64,000 nt of DNA from Candidatus Woesearchaeota archaeon (GTDB lineage: Archaea; Nanobdellota; Nanobdellia; Woesearchaeales; WJKL01), in contig JAHWIB010000001.1 of NCBI GenBank assembly GCA_019322815.1, positions 1 through 64,000 on the forward strand. The letters run 5' to 3'. Positions 32,756 to 41,513 of the stretch are shown piece after piece. Under the pieces are notes generated by a model, which ran no database searches, was not told the origin of the DNA, and saw only the letters and a list, made by a program, of their open reading frames with translations. Position 1 is the stretch's first letter, and each line of letters starts with the position of its first letter. The position numbers and the translations under genes were made by a program.

Positions 32756-33478
32756 ATGGCAACTGCAACAATAATAGGATTGATATTAATAGTTATTCTG
32801 ATTGTTTTGGTTATTAAATTTGTCAAAAATATTATGAAATCCATCATAATAATAATTTCTATCTTAGTAATTCTATCATTACTAGGCTCTTCTTTTGTTT
32901 ATTTGGATATTAATGATTTTAAGGAAAAATTCCCAGTCCTGCCAAGCCTGTATCTTCTTGAAAAAGATGATAAGATTGTTGCAGGAATCTTTGGTGCAAA
33001 AATTTATTCTTATATTCCAGAAGAGCAGTTAAACTCATATCAACAAAATTTTGAAGAAAATAAGCTAGAAGAGATTAAAAGCAACCATTATAAGCTTTTT
33101 ATTATAAATATCAATGCATTTGATTCAGTTACAGATATACAGATAGAACAGGATGGATCCTTATCAAAAGAAGAAGTAGATGATCTGCTTGATTCTTCCA
33201 CTCCTATCGAAGATTTTATGGCAATCAATAATATTCCTGAACAGGACAAAGAAATATTGATGAATGATTTCAAAATAGATGATGAAGCAGAATTTAAAGC
33301 ACTGTTATTTTATAGATTATTTGATGAAGCAACAGAAGATGGAACATTCTTTGTTTTAAAGGAATATAAAAAAGATAATGTTATTGTATATCCAAAATCA
33401 ACTATTTTTAGGCTTGTTAAAGAATTGCCTTTGTCATTATTAAATAAGTTAATAGGAAATTTAAATGCAGGTGAATAA
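32756..33478 (+). CDS. Hypothetical membrane protein (240 aa)
   Basis: Two adjacent hydrophobic segments lie at the N terminus (about 4-22 and 27-49), followed by an acidic soluble domain of about 190 residues with no recognisable family. A GAAGGTG Shine-Dalgarno precedes the ATG. It is followed 2 nt later by a Pro-rich protein gene and then lspA. The tight spacing suggests one operon dealing with envelope processes. Confidence 0.75.
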   Translation: MATATIIGLILIVILIVLVIKFVKNIMKSIIIIISILVILSLLGSSFVYLDINDFKEKFPVLPSLYLLEKDDKIVAGIFGAKIYSYIPEEQLNSYQQNFEENKLEEIKSNHYKLFIININAFDSVTDIQIEQDGSLSKEEVDDLLDSSTPIEDFMAINNIPEQDKEILMNDFKIDDEAEFKALLFYRLFDEATEDGTFFVLKEYKKDNVIVYPKSTIFRLVKELPLSLLNKLIGNLNAGE

Positions 33479-33480
33479 AA

Positions 33481-33891
33481 ATGGCTGTTTTAGATAAACT
33501 ATTTTTTTGGAGAAAAAAAGAAGAACCTTCTCCTTTCCCTGGAGAAAAGCCTCCTTTAGGTTTGCCAGGAGAAGAAGAACTTGGGTTAAAGCCGCCAGAA
33601 GAAGGATTTGAAGAACCATCTGCAGCTGGTCTTGCTCCGCCAGGCTCTTCTCCGCAATCACCAGGCCCTGCACCAAGAGCATTTAATGAACCTCCAGAAG
33701 AACCTGCTCCATCTTCAGCACCACCACCTAGATTTTCTCCTGCTCCTCAGATGATGCCTCCTCAGCCAATGTCAAAAGATTTAGAATTAATCTCAGCAAA
33801 ACTAGATGTTCTTAAGGCAAGTTTAGATACTTTAAATCAAAGATTGGCTAATTTGGAAAGAATTGCCCGCGGAGAACATGAAACCTACTGA
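33481..33891 (+). CDS. Pro/Glu-rich protein with C-terminal coiled coil
   Basis: A 136-residue protein. The short basic aromatic start (LDKLFFWRKKEE) could touch a membrane. Residues about 15-95 are low-complexity Pro/Ser/Glu/Ala, and residues about 100-132 form a coiled coil (LISAKLDVLKASLDTLNQRLANLE). Its function is unknown. Such proteins in DPANN genomes often sit in envelope operons. Its last 14 nt overlap the lspA start. Confidence 0.75.
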   Translation: MAVLDKLFFWRKKEEPSPFPGEKPPLGLPGEEELGLKPPEEGFEEPSAAGLAPPGSSPQSPGPAPRAFNEPPEEPAPSSAPPPRFSPAPQMMPPQPMSKDLELISAKLDVLKASLDTLNQRLANLERIARGEHETY

Positions 33892-34333
33892 TAAAAAAAA
33901 AGCAGTTCATATTTTTTTTACTGCACTGATAATCCTCATAGCAGACCAGTTGTTCAAATTTTTGGTATTAAAAACAATTCCTTTTCAATTTTCAATTCAG
34001 GTTATTCCCAATATTTTTTATTTAACATATATTAGAAATTATGGAGCAGCATTTGGCTTGTTTCAAAATGCTTCTAATCTATTGTTATGGTTTTCTGTCA
34101 TTGTTGTTGGTGTTATTTTATACATATTTAATAAAATTCCAAAAGAAAATTTTCCTCAAATAATGATTGGTTTGGTTTTAGGAGGAACATTAGGAAATCT
34201 TATTGACAGAATAAGATTTGGTTATGTCATTGATTTTATTGATTTTAGAATTTGGCCTGCATTTAATGCAGCAGATACAGCAATAACAATTGGAGTTATT
34301 GGTTTGATAATCTATTTGATTAAGAAAAAATAA
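33878..34333 (+). CDS. lspA: Lipoprotein signal peptidase (signal peptidase II)
   Basis: A 151-residue aspartyl peptidase with four transmembrane segments. Conserved motifs are visible: ADQLFKF, YIRNYGAAFGLF, GGTLGNLIDR (first catalytic Asp) and FNAADTAITIG (second catalytic Asp). It removes signal peptides ahead of the lipid-modified Cys. I choose ATG 33878, preceded by GGAG, over a TTG 15 nt upstream. LspA is typical of bacteria and uncommon in archaea. A lipobox protein at 29576-30262 offers a substrate; no lgt is seen in this window. Confidence 0.92.
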   Translation: MKPTDKKKAVHIFFTALIILIADQLFKFLVLKTIPFQFSIQVIPNIFYLTYIRNYGAAFGLFQNASNLLLWFSVIVVGVILYIFNKIPKENFPQIMIGLVLGGTLGNLIDRIRFGYVIDFIDFRIWPAFNAADTAITIGVIGLIIYLIKKK

Positions 34334-34367
34334 AAATTTATATAATTTCATTAATATCTTAATATAA

Positions 34368-36758
34368 ATGCTAGAAAAAAGAGGATTAATCATATTTATT
34401 GCATTATTAGTTCTAATCAATATCATTTTAACATCTGCTCAGCAGACAGGCTGCTGCACTAATCCAGAGCTTCCAGTTAACATAATTTGCACTGAAACAA
34501 CAGCAGAAGACTGCTGTGCAGCAGATACCAGCTGCATTGCTGAATATTTCTCTGAAGGGATTGCATGCAATACAATATTATGCACTGATCAAGGAGGATA
34601 CTGTTTAGGAGAAGAACCAAAAGAACAGTATTGCGAATTCAAAAATCCCTTGGCATTATGCATAAACCAAACATCTGTTTCTCCAGGCACTGATATTCCA
34701 GCTGAATGTGAAGAAGGATGCTGTATCTGTGAAAAAGATGAAGACAAAGCATATGATAACAGAGATATATTGAAAAATCATCTGGAATGCAAAGATTTCT
34801 GTGAATTAATAGACTATAATATTTTTTTATTTGACACAGCAATAAAAAATGATGATGAATGCACAGCTTTAGTTGAAATTCCAGAAGTTCCTTCAACTGA
34901 AATTCCAGAATCAGTTTGCGGAAATAATATTTGTGAAGAAGGAGAAAATAACAGTAATTGTCCAGAAGATTGTGATGAACAAGCATGTTATCTTGAATTA
35001 GATAATGGAGATATAAAAATAGCAGAAACAATAGAAGATTGTGACAGTTATGCACTTGCTTTCAAATATGCAGATAAAAAAGATGCACTAAGATTGATAT
35101 TAAAAGAAAATCCAAATTATAAATTATTAGGAAATGAAATCAATGCTCCAAAAGAAGAATATGTTGTCAAATACAATAATTTTACTGATATAGAATATCT
35201 TGATTATTCTGGAATAAAAGAAAATTGCGAATTAATTGATTTCTTTGGTGTTCCTTTATATTGTTTCAATGGTATTTATACAGATAAAATAGGAAATATT
35301 AAAAAAAATAATCTTAAATCAATCATTGCTCCGCTTACATTCTTAAAGATGTCTGGAAAAGAAGATATGTGGAATCCATTAACCGAAGAATCAATCGATC
35401 CTTTTGATTTTCTAATTAAAGAAAAAATCGAATATATTGATGGCACTAATATTTTTGCTCTTAATAGAGAAGATGAAAAAAAATTCAAAGGCAGCATTAG
35501 CAACTTAAAGATTAGAGATATCAGATGTGAACAAGAGGGTTTTAATGGTGCAGCAAATTTTCAATTCCGAAATAGCAGCCTTATTGGAAATATTGGTACA
35601 AAAATATATTCTCCTTCAGAAATAGATAGTGGGGAGCCCTATCTGCCAGAAATACTTCAAAATTATATTGATGCACATAGCGAACCAAGGTATACAGTTT
35701 TCTTTTGCAGAACAGATGGTAAAGAGAGAAAGATACATTACGCAGGAATACTTTACCATGAAGCTAATCATAAGTTATTTGGAGCTCATGTTGCTAGTTG
35801 TGAAAATGTTACTGCAGGTGATAATGGATGGAAAACTGTTTATGGTGCACATATAACCTATCTATTCCAAGCTTCAGAAAATGATTTTTTAAATTGTTCA
35901 GAAAGAAATGAATTGTATGATAAAGCAAACGCAGAATTTGAAACAAAATTATGTGATGTTGAGCATGATTATATTGCACCAGACTGTCAGATTTCTACTA
36001 GAGAACTAAGAGGAGTAGATGGTTATACTTCTCCAGAAGACTATCATACTTGGGATTGGAGGAATGTAAATGGAAGCAATTGGCTGACTCCTGTTAAAGA
36101 CCAAGGACAATGCGGCTCATGTTGGGCTTTTACAGCTGCTGGAGTGATTGAATCAAGATATATCATACAAGGAGGAAATCCTAGTCTGAAGAATATTGAT
36201 GTGTCTGAGCAGGATCTTGTTTCATGCAGTGGAGCAGGATCTTGTGAGGGAGGGAGCCCTCTTTGGGCGATACAGTATGCTGAAGAATGTGGTGTTCGTA
36301 GAGAATCATTTTTTCCATATTTAAGGGGATATGTACTGAAAGGGTCAGTAAAATGCAGGCTTTGCAATAAAGGGCTTGATGAAAAATATTTTGTAGAAAA
36401 TTATGAATCAGCTGACAGTACAAACGAAACTGAAAATAGACAAAGGATGAAAGAATTGTTAATCCGTAAAGGGCCTTTAGCAGTCGCAGTTTGTTTCCCA
36501 AGTAACGCTGAAGTTGATAATATAACCTATGTGGCTCATTGTGAAGAAAATCCGCAGGGTTATTGTGGTATTAGGCATGCTATGATATTAGTGGGATATA
36601 ATGATACTGGGCAGTATTGGGTAGTAAAAAACAGCTGGGGTTTAGGAGGTCCTGTATGGGCAGAAACTGGTTATATCAAGATAGGGTATGGTGAATGTTA
36701 TATTGAAAATAATCTAATAGGAGCATATTATCCAACAGGAGTTGATGTAAAACAATGA
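34368..36758 (+). CDS. Secreted papain-like (C1) peptidase with an HExxH segment
   Basis: A 796-residue protein with a signal peptide (LIIFIALLVLINIILTSA) and a Cys-rich N-terminal region including CGNNICEEGENNSNCPEDC near residue 183. In the middle, HEANHKLFGAH (about 464-474) has the zinc-ligand spacing H-E-x2-H-x5-H. The C-terminal 240 residues are a papain fold: QCGSCWAF (Cys near 583), IRHAMILVGY (His near 736) and KNSWG (Asn near 755). It is probably secreted or surface-bound. It is coupled to the next gene by a 4-nt overlap (36755-36758). Confidence 0.9.
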   Translation: MLEKRGLIIFIALLVLINIILTSAQQTGCCTNPELPVNIICTETTAEDCCAADTSCIAEYFSEGIACNTILCTDQGGYCLGEEPKEQYCEFKNPLALCINQTSVSPGTDIPAECEEGCCICEKDEDKAYDNRDILKNHLECKDFCELIDYNIFLFDTAIKNDDECTALVEIPEVPSTEIPESVCGNNICEEGENNSNCPEDCDEQACYLELDNGDIKIAETIEDCDSYALAFKYADKKDALRLILKENPNYKLLGNEINAPKEEYVVKYNNFTDIEYLDYSGIKENCELIDFFGVPLYCFNGIYTDKIGNIKKNNLKSIIAPLTFLKMSGKEDMWNPLTEESIDPFDFLIKEKIEYIDGTNIFALNREDEKKFKGSISNLKIRDIRCEQEGFNGAANFQFRNSSLIGNIGTKIYSPSEIDSGEPYLPEILQNYIDAHSEPRYTVFFCRTDGKERKIHYAGILYHEANHKLFGAHVASCENVTAGDNGWKTVYGAHITYLFQASENDFLNCSERNELYDKANAEFETKLCDVEHDYIAPDCQISTRELRGVDGYTSPEDYHTWDWRNVNGSNWLTPVKDQGQCGSCWAFTAAGVIESRYIIQGGNPSLKNIDVSEQDLVSCSGAGSCEGGSPLWAIQYAEECGVRRESFFPYLRGYVLKGSVKCRLCNKGLDEKYFVENYESADSTNETENRQRMKELLIRKGPLAVAVCFPSNAEVDNITYVAHCEENPQGYCGIRHAMILVGYNDTGQYWVVKNSWGLGGPVWAETGYIKIGYGECYIENNLIGAYYPTGVDVKQ

Positions 36759-37417
36759 AGAAGATAATATTAATTTTGATAATACTCATATGTATTTCAC
36801 AGGTTTATGCAATGAGGAATCCTTCTGCTGTTTATTGTGCAGAAATGGGTTATGAATTTAATGTTGAAATGACAGAACAAGGAGAGATTGGAATATGTAT
36901 TTTGCCTAATGATGAAAAAGTGGCTGCCTGGGATTTTTTACAGGGCAAAGCTGGCCAGGAATACAGCTATTGTACACAAGAAGGTTATGAATTAAAAACA
37001 CTTAGTATGGAAAAATGTCCTGATTCATTTTGGGGAGATTGTGCAGTTTGTGTTTTAACTGATGGTACAGAGGTAGAAATTACAAAACTTATGAACTTAA
37101 CTTTTCAAGAAGCAGTTTGCGGAGATGATTTTTGTGTGCCTGGTGAAGAAAATTATCAAAATTGCCCCCAGGATTGCCCTGGACCAAAATCAAATATAAT
37201 AATTATAATCCTCTTATTGTTAATAACAATCACATTAATCTCTTTCATGGTATACTTCATCTCTATCAAAAGAAAAGAACAATTGTTGGAATTACAGGAT
37301 TATATTATGAACACAAGAAGCAGAGGATATACTTATCCTCAGATAAAAACTGCCCTTATAAAAGATGGTTATACAGAAAAACAGATAGAAAAAGCTTTTG
37401 AGACATTAAGAAAATAA
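36755..37417 (+). CDS. Membrane-anchored DUF333 protein with UBA-like tail
   Basis: A 220-residue protein with a signal peptide, two DUF333-type repeats (NPSAVYCAEMGYEF and YSYCTQEGYEL), a Cys motif CGDDFCVPGEENYQNCPQDC near 128-147, a transmembrane helix (about 152-173) and a cytoplasmic helical tail (RGYTYPQIKTALIKDGYTEK). The Cys motif recurs in the upstream peptidase, and the tail recurs in the 12344-13369 protein. DUF333 proteins are small secreted proteins of unclear function, and some are protease inhibitors of the Kazal-like type in annotation. Coupling to the peptidase suggests a partner or inhibitor, which is an inference. Confidence 0.8.
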   Translation: MKKIILILIILICISQVYAMRNPSAVYCAEMGYEFNVEMTEQGEIGICILPNDEKVAAWDFLQGKAGQEYSYCTQEGYELKTLSMEKCPDSFWGDCAVCVLTDGTEVEITKLMNLTFQEAVCGDDFCVPGEENYQNCPQDCPGPKSNIIIIILLLLITITLISFMVYFISIKRKEQLLELQDYIMNTRSRGYTYPQIKTALIKDGYTEKQIEKAFETLRK

Positions 37418-38026
37418 TCACTTAACACATTTGCAGGGCAGATATCCTTTTTTCTTTGCATCTCCTTTATCATCAAGCCAGACTATATTTTTTTTACTGA
37501 TCTTTTTTGCCCAGTCGCATCTAGGGATATGATATTTCTTTCCTGTCTCGCTTGCAACATATTTTCCAGGAATAAAATTTGTTCTGACTATCTCTTCTTC
37601 AGGTTCTTCTTTCTTAGAAAAAGATTCATTAGATATCTCCTCAGGTTCTTCTTGAGCTTCATCCATATCTTCAGTATTTTCCATGATTTTTTCTGAACTT
37701 AAATTAAACATTGCTATTAAGAATCCTGCTATCCCAACTATAACAGGAAGTATAACCTTGCTGAAACTAGCATCTATCCAAAATAGAATGCTTAGATTAA
37801 TAAGATTTGCTCCAAAAAAAACAAGCAGTCCAGGCCATGTCCAGTCTTTGCTGCCTAATACCCCAATTGTTAATATTACACCAGCTAATAAAAATAAAAG
37901 AAACAATAATAATTCAAAAACAAAAAATCCTCCTGTTAAATCAAAAATAATAGAGATCAGGCTTAAAAAAAGAATAAACATAATTACAATCATTATAAAA
38001 AACATATTTCTATCTCTTTCCCCCAT
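37418..38026 (-). CDS. Membrane protein with C-terminal Ada-type zinc-binding domain
   Basis: A 202-residue protein with about four hydrophobic segments (residues 8-120), an acidic linker, and a C-terminal domain of about 50 residues: KYVASETGKKYHIPRCDWAKKI...GYLPCKC. This matches the metal-binding domain of Ada and many nuclease-associated proteins, with His/Cys ligands. Its function here is unknown. It ends at the base after the convergent DUF333 gene. Confidence 0.8.
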   Translation of the reverse strand: MGERDRNMFFIMIVIMFILFLSLISIIFDLTGGFFVFELLLFLLFLLAGVILTIGVLGSKDWTWPGLLVFFGANLINLSILFWIDASFSKVILPVIVGIAGFLIAMFNLSSEKIMENTEDMDEAQEEPEEISNESFSKKEEPEEEIVRTNFIPGKYVASETGKKYHIPRCDWAKKISKKNIVWLDDKGDAKKKGYLPCKCVK

Positions 38027-38080
38027 ATCAATAATTATCCTAAACCTCTATATAAATATTTCTATTCTAGAATAGTAACA

Positions 38081-38131
38081 ATTTGTGAATTTTAATTCGC
38101 AAATTCCCAAAAATTTGTAAACAAATTTTTG
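38081..38131 (-). terminator. Two adjacent hairpins after the aIF1A gene
   Basis: ATTTGTGAATT/AATTCGCAAAT (one G-U) at 38081-38104 is followed by CAAAAATTTG/CAAATTTTTG, 10 bp with loop TAAA, at 38108-38131. Both lie just past the aIF1A stop. Confidence 0.5.
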
Positions 38132-38137
38132 ATAAAA

Positions 38138-38482
38138 TCAGAATTCTTCAAACTCTTCAATCTTTTTCAAATAACCTTTTCTCTTTAAGAATTGAACCTG
38201 GCTTTTAGTATATTTATAGACAATATCTCCTTTGTCGTCTCCGCTTAATTCCCAAGGTTCAATAATAACAATATCTCTTTCTCTAACCCATAATGTTCTT
38301 CTTAGCCTTCCAGGAATCCTGCAGATCCTTGTTTTGCCGTCAAGACATCTGACCCTCATTCTGCTGCCGCCTAGTCTTTGTTCTATAATCCCGAAGCATT
38401 GATTGTTTCTTGGAAGCCTGATCCTAGTAATTTGCTGCTGAAGCGCTTCTTGTCTTGCCTGTTCTTCTTTCTTTTTGCTCAT
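38138..38482 (-). CDS. eif1a: Translation initiation factor aIF1A
   Basis: A 114-residue OB-fold protein: [41 protein letters not shown] and [15 protein letters not shown] are diagnostic. It binds the small-subunit A site during initiation. An N-terminal basic-acidic extension is typical. The gene is monocistronic with a hairpin pair downstream. Confidence 0.96.
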   Translation of the reverse strand: MSKKKEEQARQEALQQQITRIRLPRNNQCFGIIEQRLGGSRMRVRCLDGKTRICRIPGRLRRTLWVRERDIVIIEPWELSGDDKGDIVYKYTKSQVQFLKRKGYLKKIEEFEEF

Positions 38483-38540
38483 ATTTCTACTTAGAAATCA
38501 TAAAGTATATATAAGCGTTGCGTATTGAATTTATAAAACA

Positions 38541-39041
38541 ATGAAAAAAAGAGGCCTAAAAACAAATGAATTTATAGCACCAGCTTCACTGCTAAAAAGA
38601 TTTTTGTCATATTTTATAGATTTATTTATAATAAATTTTATTATCATTCTTCCATTTGAAAAAATATTAAAAAATATAATTCCTTCAAATTCTTTTTCAG
38701 AATCTTATCAATATATCCAAAATAATCCAGGAGTTGGAAATCTAATTTTCTTTCTTTCAATTATAATTGGAATTTTAATGGTTGTATATTTTACTGTTTT
38801 TGAATATCTTATGCAGCAAACACCAGGAAAGATATTGATGAAGCAATATATTATTAAAGAAACAGGCCAGCCGCTCAAATTAATAAATTATATTGTATCT
38901 AATCTAACATTTATACCAATTTTTCCTTTTATCTTGTTGTGGATTATAGATCCTATACATATGATAATATCTTCAAAAAATCAAAGATTAATGGAAAGAT
39001 TTACAAGGATATTAGTTGTAGAAAAATATAGTTTTAAATAG
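38541..39041 (+). CDS. RDD family membrane protein
   Basis: A 166-residue protein with the RDD signature: LLKRFLSYFIDLFIINFI (Arg, Asp, Asp), a central helix pair and TPGKILMKQYIIKETGQPLKL. RDD proteins are poorly characterised; some export ions. It starts shortly after the divergent aIF1A promoter, and sppA follows 28 nt downstream. Confidence 0.87.
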   Translation: MKKRGLKTNEFIAPASLLKRFLSYFIDLFIINFIIILPFEKILKNIIPSNSFSESYQYIQNNPGVGNLIFFLSIIIGILMVVYFTVFEYLMQQTPGKILMKQYIIKETGQPLKLINYIVSNLTFIPIFPFILLWIIDPIHMIISSKNQRLMERFTRILVVEKYSFK

Positions 39042-39069
39042 TATTAAGTTTTATCATTTCCAGAGAAAA

Positions 39070-40008
39070 ATGGCAAAAAAAGAGGTTCAAAAGAGAAGTA
39101 AATGGAAATCAATCATAATTATTTTAGTAACTTTATTTATAATAAGCTGGTTGTTCTCATCTGTAATATCTTCATTTTTAGGTGCAGATACAGGATTGAG
39201 AGGCAATGTTGCATTGATTCCGATAAAAGGTACAATAACGATAGAAGGCATCTCTTCATTTGGAGAAAAAGGCACCAGTTCAACTGAAGTTATTGAATAT
39301 ATCAAAGATGCAGATGCAAACCCTTCAATTAAAGCGATTCTTTTTGAGATAAACTCTCCTGGAGGCAGTGCTGTAGCTTCAAAAGAGATAGCAGATGCTG
39401 TTTCAAGAACAAATAAAACAACTTACGCTTTAATTAGAGAAGTAGGAGCATCAGGAGCATATTGGATAGCTTCTTCAACAGACCATATAATTGCCAATGA
39501 ATTATCAATAACCGGTTCAATTGGAGTCATAGCTTCTTACATAGAATTTGCAGGATTGTTAGAAAGATATAATATGTCTTACCAAAGATTAGTAGCTGGC
39601 CAGTATAAAGATCTAGGAACTCCTTTTAAATATCTTCCTGATGATGAAAAAGAAATCTTGCAAGATAAGTTAAACAAAATCCATGACTATTTTATTGAGA
39701 GTGTAGCTGAGAATAGGGATATGCCAGTAGAAAAATTAAAGGAAATTGCCACAGGAGAATTTTATCTTGGTTCTGAAGCTCTTGAATTAGGGTTGATAGA
39801 TTCATTTGGAGACAAAGAAACAGCTGTTGAATTAATCAAACAGCAGCTCAATCTGACAGAAGTCGAATTTGCAGAATATAAAAGACCAAAAACATTTATA
39901 GAATCTCTTTTAGGAGCATTTTCTGAAAATTTCTTTTTTATAGGAAAAGGGATAGGATCTGCTTTGACAGAACAAAAAACAACTAACCGATTAGAGATAT
40001 TTACATAA
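39070..40008 (+). CDS. sppA: Signal peptide peptidase SppA (S49)
   Basis: A 312-residue short-form SppA with an N-terminal membrane anchor (about 14-36). The catalytic dyad is visible as Ser in VGASGAYWIAS (about residue 126) and Lys in GQYKDLGTP (about residue 179). It degrades cleaved signal peptides in the membrane. It works in the same pathway as lspA and the many secreted proteins of this window. A structured element follows the stop codon. Confidence 0.93.
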   Translation: MAKKEVQKRSKWKSIIIILVTLFIISWLFSSVISSFLGADTGLRGNVALIPIKGTITIEGISSFGEKGTSSTEVIEYIKDADANPSIKAILFEINSPGGSAVASKEIADAVSRTNKTTYALIREVGASGAYWIASSTDHIIANELSITGSIGVIASYIEFAGLLERYNMSYQRLVAGQYKDLGTPFKYLPDDEKEILQDKLNKIHDYFIESVAENRDMPVEKLKEIATGEFYLGSEALELGLIDSFGDKETAVELIKQQLNLTEVEFAEYKRPKTFIESLLGAFSENFFFIGKGIGSALTEQKTTNRLEIFT

Positions 40009-40017
40009 AAGGCTTAG

Positions 40018-40134
40018 TAGAAAATCTCACCCTTTTGGGTCAGTGAGCGTTGAAAAGGTTCGTGAGACTGCTCAACTCTAGTGCAATATTATGCGAAGCC
40101 TGAAGGTTGCACGTAGCGAACGAGAGATTTTCTA
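40018..40134 (+). ncRNA. Candidate structured RNA or small inverted-repeat element
   Basis: TAGAAAATCTC (40018-40028) and GAGATTTTCTA (40124-40134) form a perfect 11-bp closing helix. Inside are ACCC/GGGT, CAGT/ACTG and GTGCAA/TTGCAC hairpins in a GC-richer context than the surroundings. ACA follows the closing helix (40134-40136), as in H/ACA guide RNAs, but the multibranched interior is atypical. TACATAAAAG occurs on both sides (40002-40011 and 40142-40151), which could be a target duplication. Orientation is uncertain. Confidence 0.45.
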
Positions 40135-40189
40135 CAGGATCTACATAAAAGAAAAATTTAAATATTCTCTTTAAATAATAGACAATAAG

Positions 40190-41089
40190 ATGTGCTTTTA
40201 TAACTATAAATTTAGAAGTTTAATTCCTTCTTCAGTATTATCTTGGAGTATAGAAAAAGATACAGATAAATTGAAAACAAATCTTGATTCTATAAATGAA
40301 ATATTTTCAAAAACTAATAAAATATTTGAGAACCTAAAAAAAGCTAATACAGAATTGACAAAACTTGCAGTTCAGTCAACACGGCTTAAGGAAAAACAAA
40401 AATTAAAGGATATGTATAAGGAAAAAGAGGAAATAGTATTAAAGATAAATAAGTCTATTGCATTCAATACAGCAAGACTCTTTAATAGAATAGATTTTGC
40501 TGTTAAAATCCTGGAAAAAATAGTATTTAATGCAGATGCTTTTTTATACAAAGAAAGCAAAAGATTAAATAAATTCATCACTAAAATAGAAAAATTAGAT
40601 GATAAAAAACTTTCTCAGGCATTATTAAATAAAATAGAGCTGGTGAAAGAGGACATTAAGACAACAGCAAGAAGATTATATGAAATATCAAGAGCAGGAG
40701 AAGAAATTCTGGAAAAATATCCTGAAGAAAAATCAAAAAAAATAGATATATCTGAAGAAATTAAGAAATTAGAGATAGAAGCAGCTGATATGGAAAAAAC
40801 TCTGAAGCATCTGGCTGTTACTGAAATTGACCATATATATACAAATGCTGAAAAATTATTAGAAGATCTAAGAAGAATTGAGCTTGATGCAGTATCAGAC
40901 ATGCCAAAACTTGAAATGCATTTTACAAATATTAATTCCCATCTTTATTTGTTAGATAATGAAATAAGATTATCTATTAAAAAAAGATCAAATTCTTCAA
41001 AAGAAAATTTTACAAAAATAAAGAAAAAAATAGCAGAGCATGCAAAAAATTTATTGCAGGATATAGAAATCGTAAAAAAAATAAAGTAA
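40190..41089 (+). CDS. Hypothetical coiled-coil protein (299 aa)
   Basis: It is almost entirely Lys/Glu-rich helix, with heptad-like patterns throughout (for example ILEKIVFNADAF and AEKLLEDLRRIEL) and no signal peptide or membrane segment. The start could be ATG 40190 or a later codon, since the first 15 residues are aromatic and unlike the rest. Family not recognised; long coiled coils of this kind suggest a scaffold or cytoskeletal role. Confidence 0.7.
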   Translation: MCFYNYKFRSLIPSSVLSWSIEKDTDKLKTNLDSINEIFSKTNKIFENLKKANTELTKLAVQSTRLKEKQKLKDMYKEKEEIVLKINKSIAFNTARLFNRIDFAVKILEKIVFNADAFLYKESKRLNKFITKIEKLDDKKLSQALLNKIELVKEDIKTTARRLYEISRAGEEILEKYPEEKSKKIDISEEIKKLEIEAADMEKTLKHLAVTEIDHIYTNAEKLLEDLRRIELDAVSDMPKLEMHFTNINSHLYLLDNEIRLSIKKRSNSSKENFTKIKKKIAEHAKNLLQDIEIVKKIK

Positions 41090-41100
41090 AAAAAGAGAAT

Positions 41101-41394
41101 TTATCTCTTTTTCTTAGCAGCTTTCTTCTTTGAAGTTTTCTTAGCTTTCTTCTTAGCCTTCTTCTTTTTGCCGCCTCTTACCATCTTTGCACAAGAAACA
41201 TCTCCTTGTTTGTCAATGAAGTATAGAAATCCTGGTTTTTTCTTAACGCCTACTTTTGATACAACTTGAATTTTTGCTTTTCCTTTTTTCTTTCCTCTTG
41301 CCATCTTTGCTCTTGCTACATTGCCTTTCTTGTCTATAAAATATAGATATCCTTTTTCTTTCTTAACACCAACTTTTGCTACTTTTGTTGCCAT
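41101..41394 (-). CDS. Two-repeat Lys-rich protein, candidate nucleoid protein
   Basis: A 97-residue protein. Two copies of a unit of about 30 residues (KVGVKKEKGYLYFIDKKGNV and KVGVKKKPGFLYFIDKQGDV, each followed by xxAKMxRG) are joined by a basic linker. The last 25 residues are nearly pure Lys/Ala/Arg, like the tail of histone H1 or bacterial histone-like proteins. It has no known enzymatic motif. A role in DNA or RNA binding is inferred from composition. Confidence 0.8.
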   Translation of the reverse strand: MATKVAKVGVKKEKGYLYFIDKKGNVARAKMARGKKKGKAKIQVVSKVGVKKKPGFLYFIDKQGDVSCAKMVRGGKKKKAKKKAKKTSKKKAAKKKR

Positions 41395-41513
41395 TTTTGT
41401 TTAACACCCCGTTTAGTTTTTTAGACGAGAATTCGTCTTGTTTCATTCTATAAAAATTTTTAAGTATTTAAATATTTCGTTTTGTTTCCGTCAATAATTC
41501 GTCCAGAAATTCA

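Noticed and set aside
40018..40134. 5S rRNA
   Set aside because: Size and closing helix are suggestive, but the conserved 5S internal blocks (CCGAACTC type) are missing.
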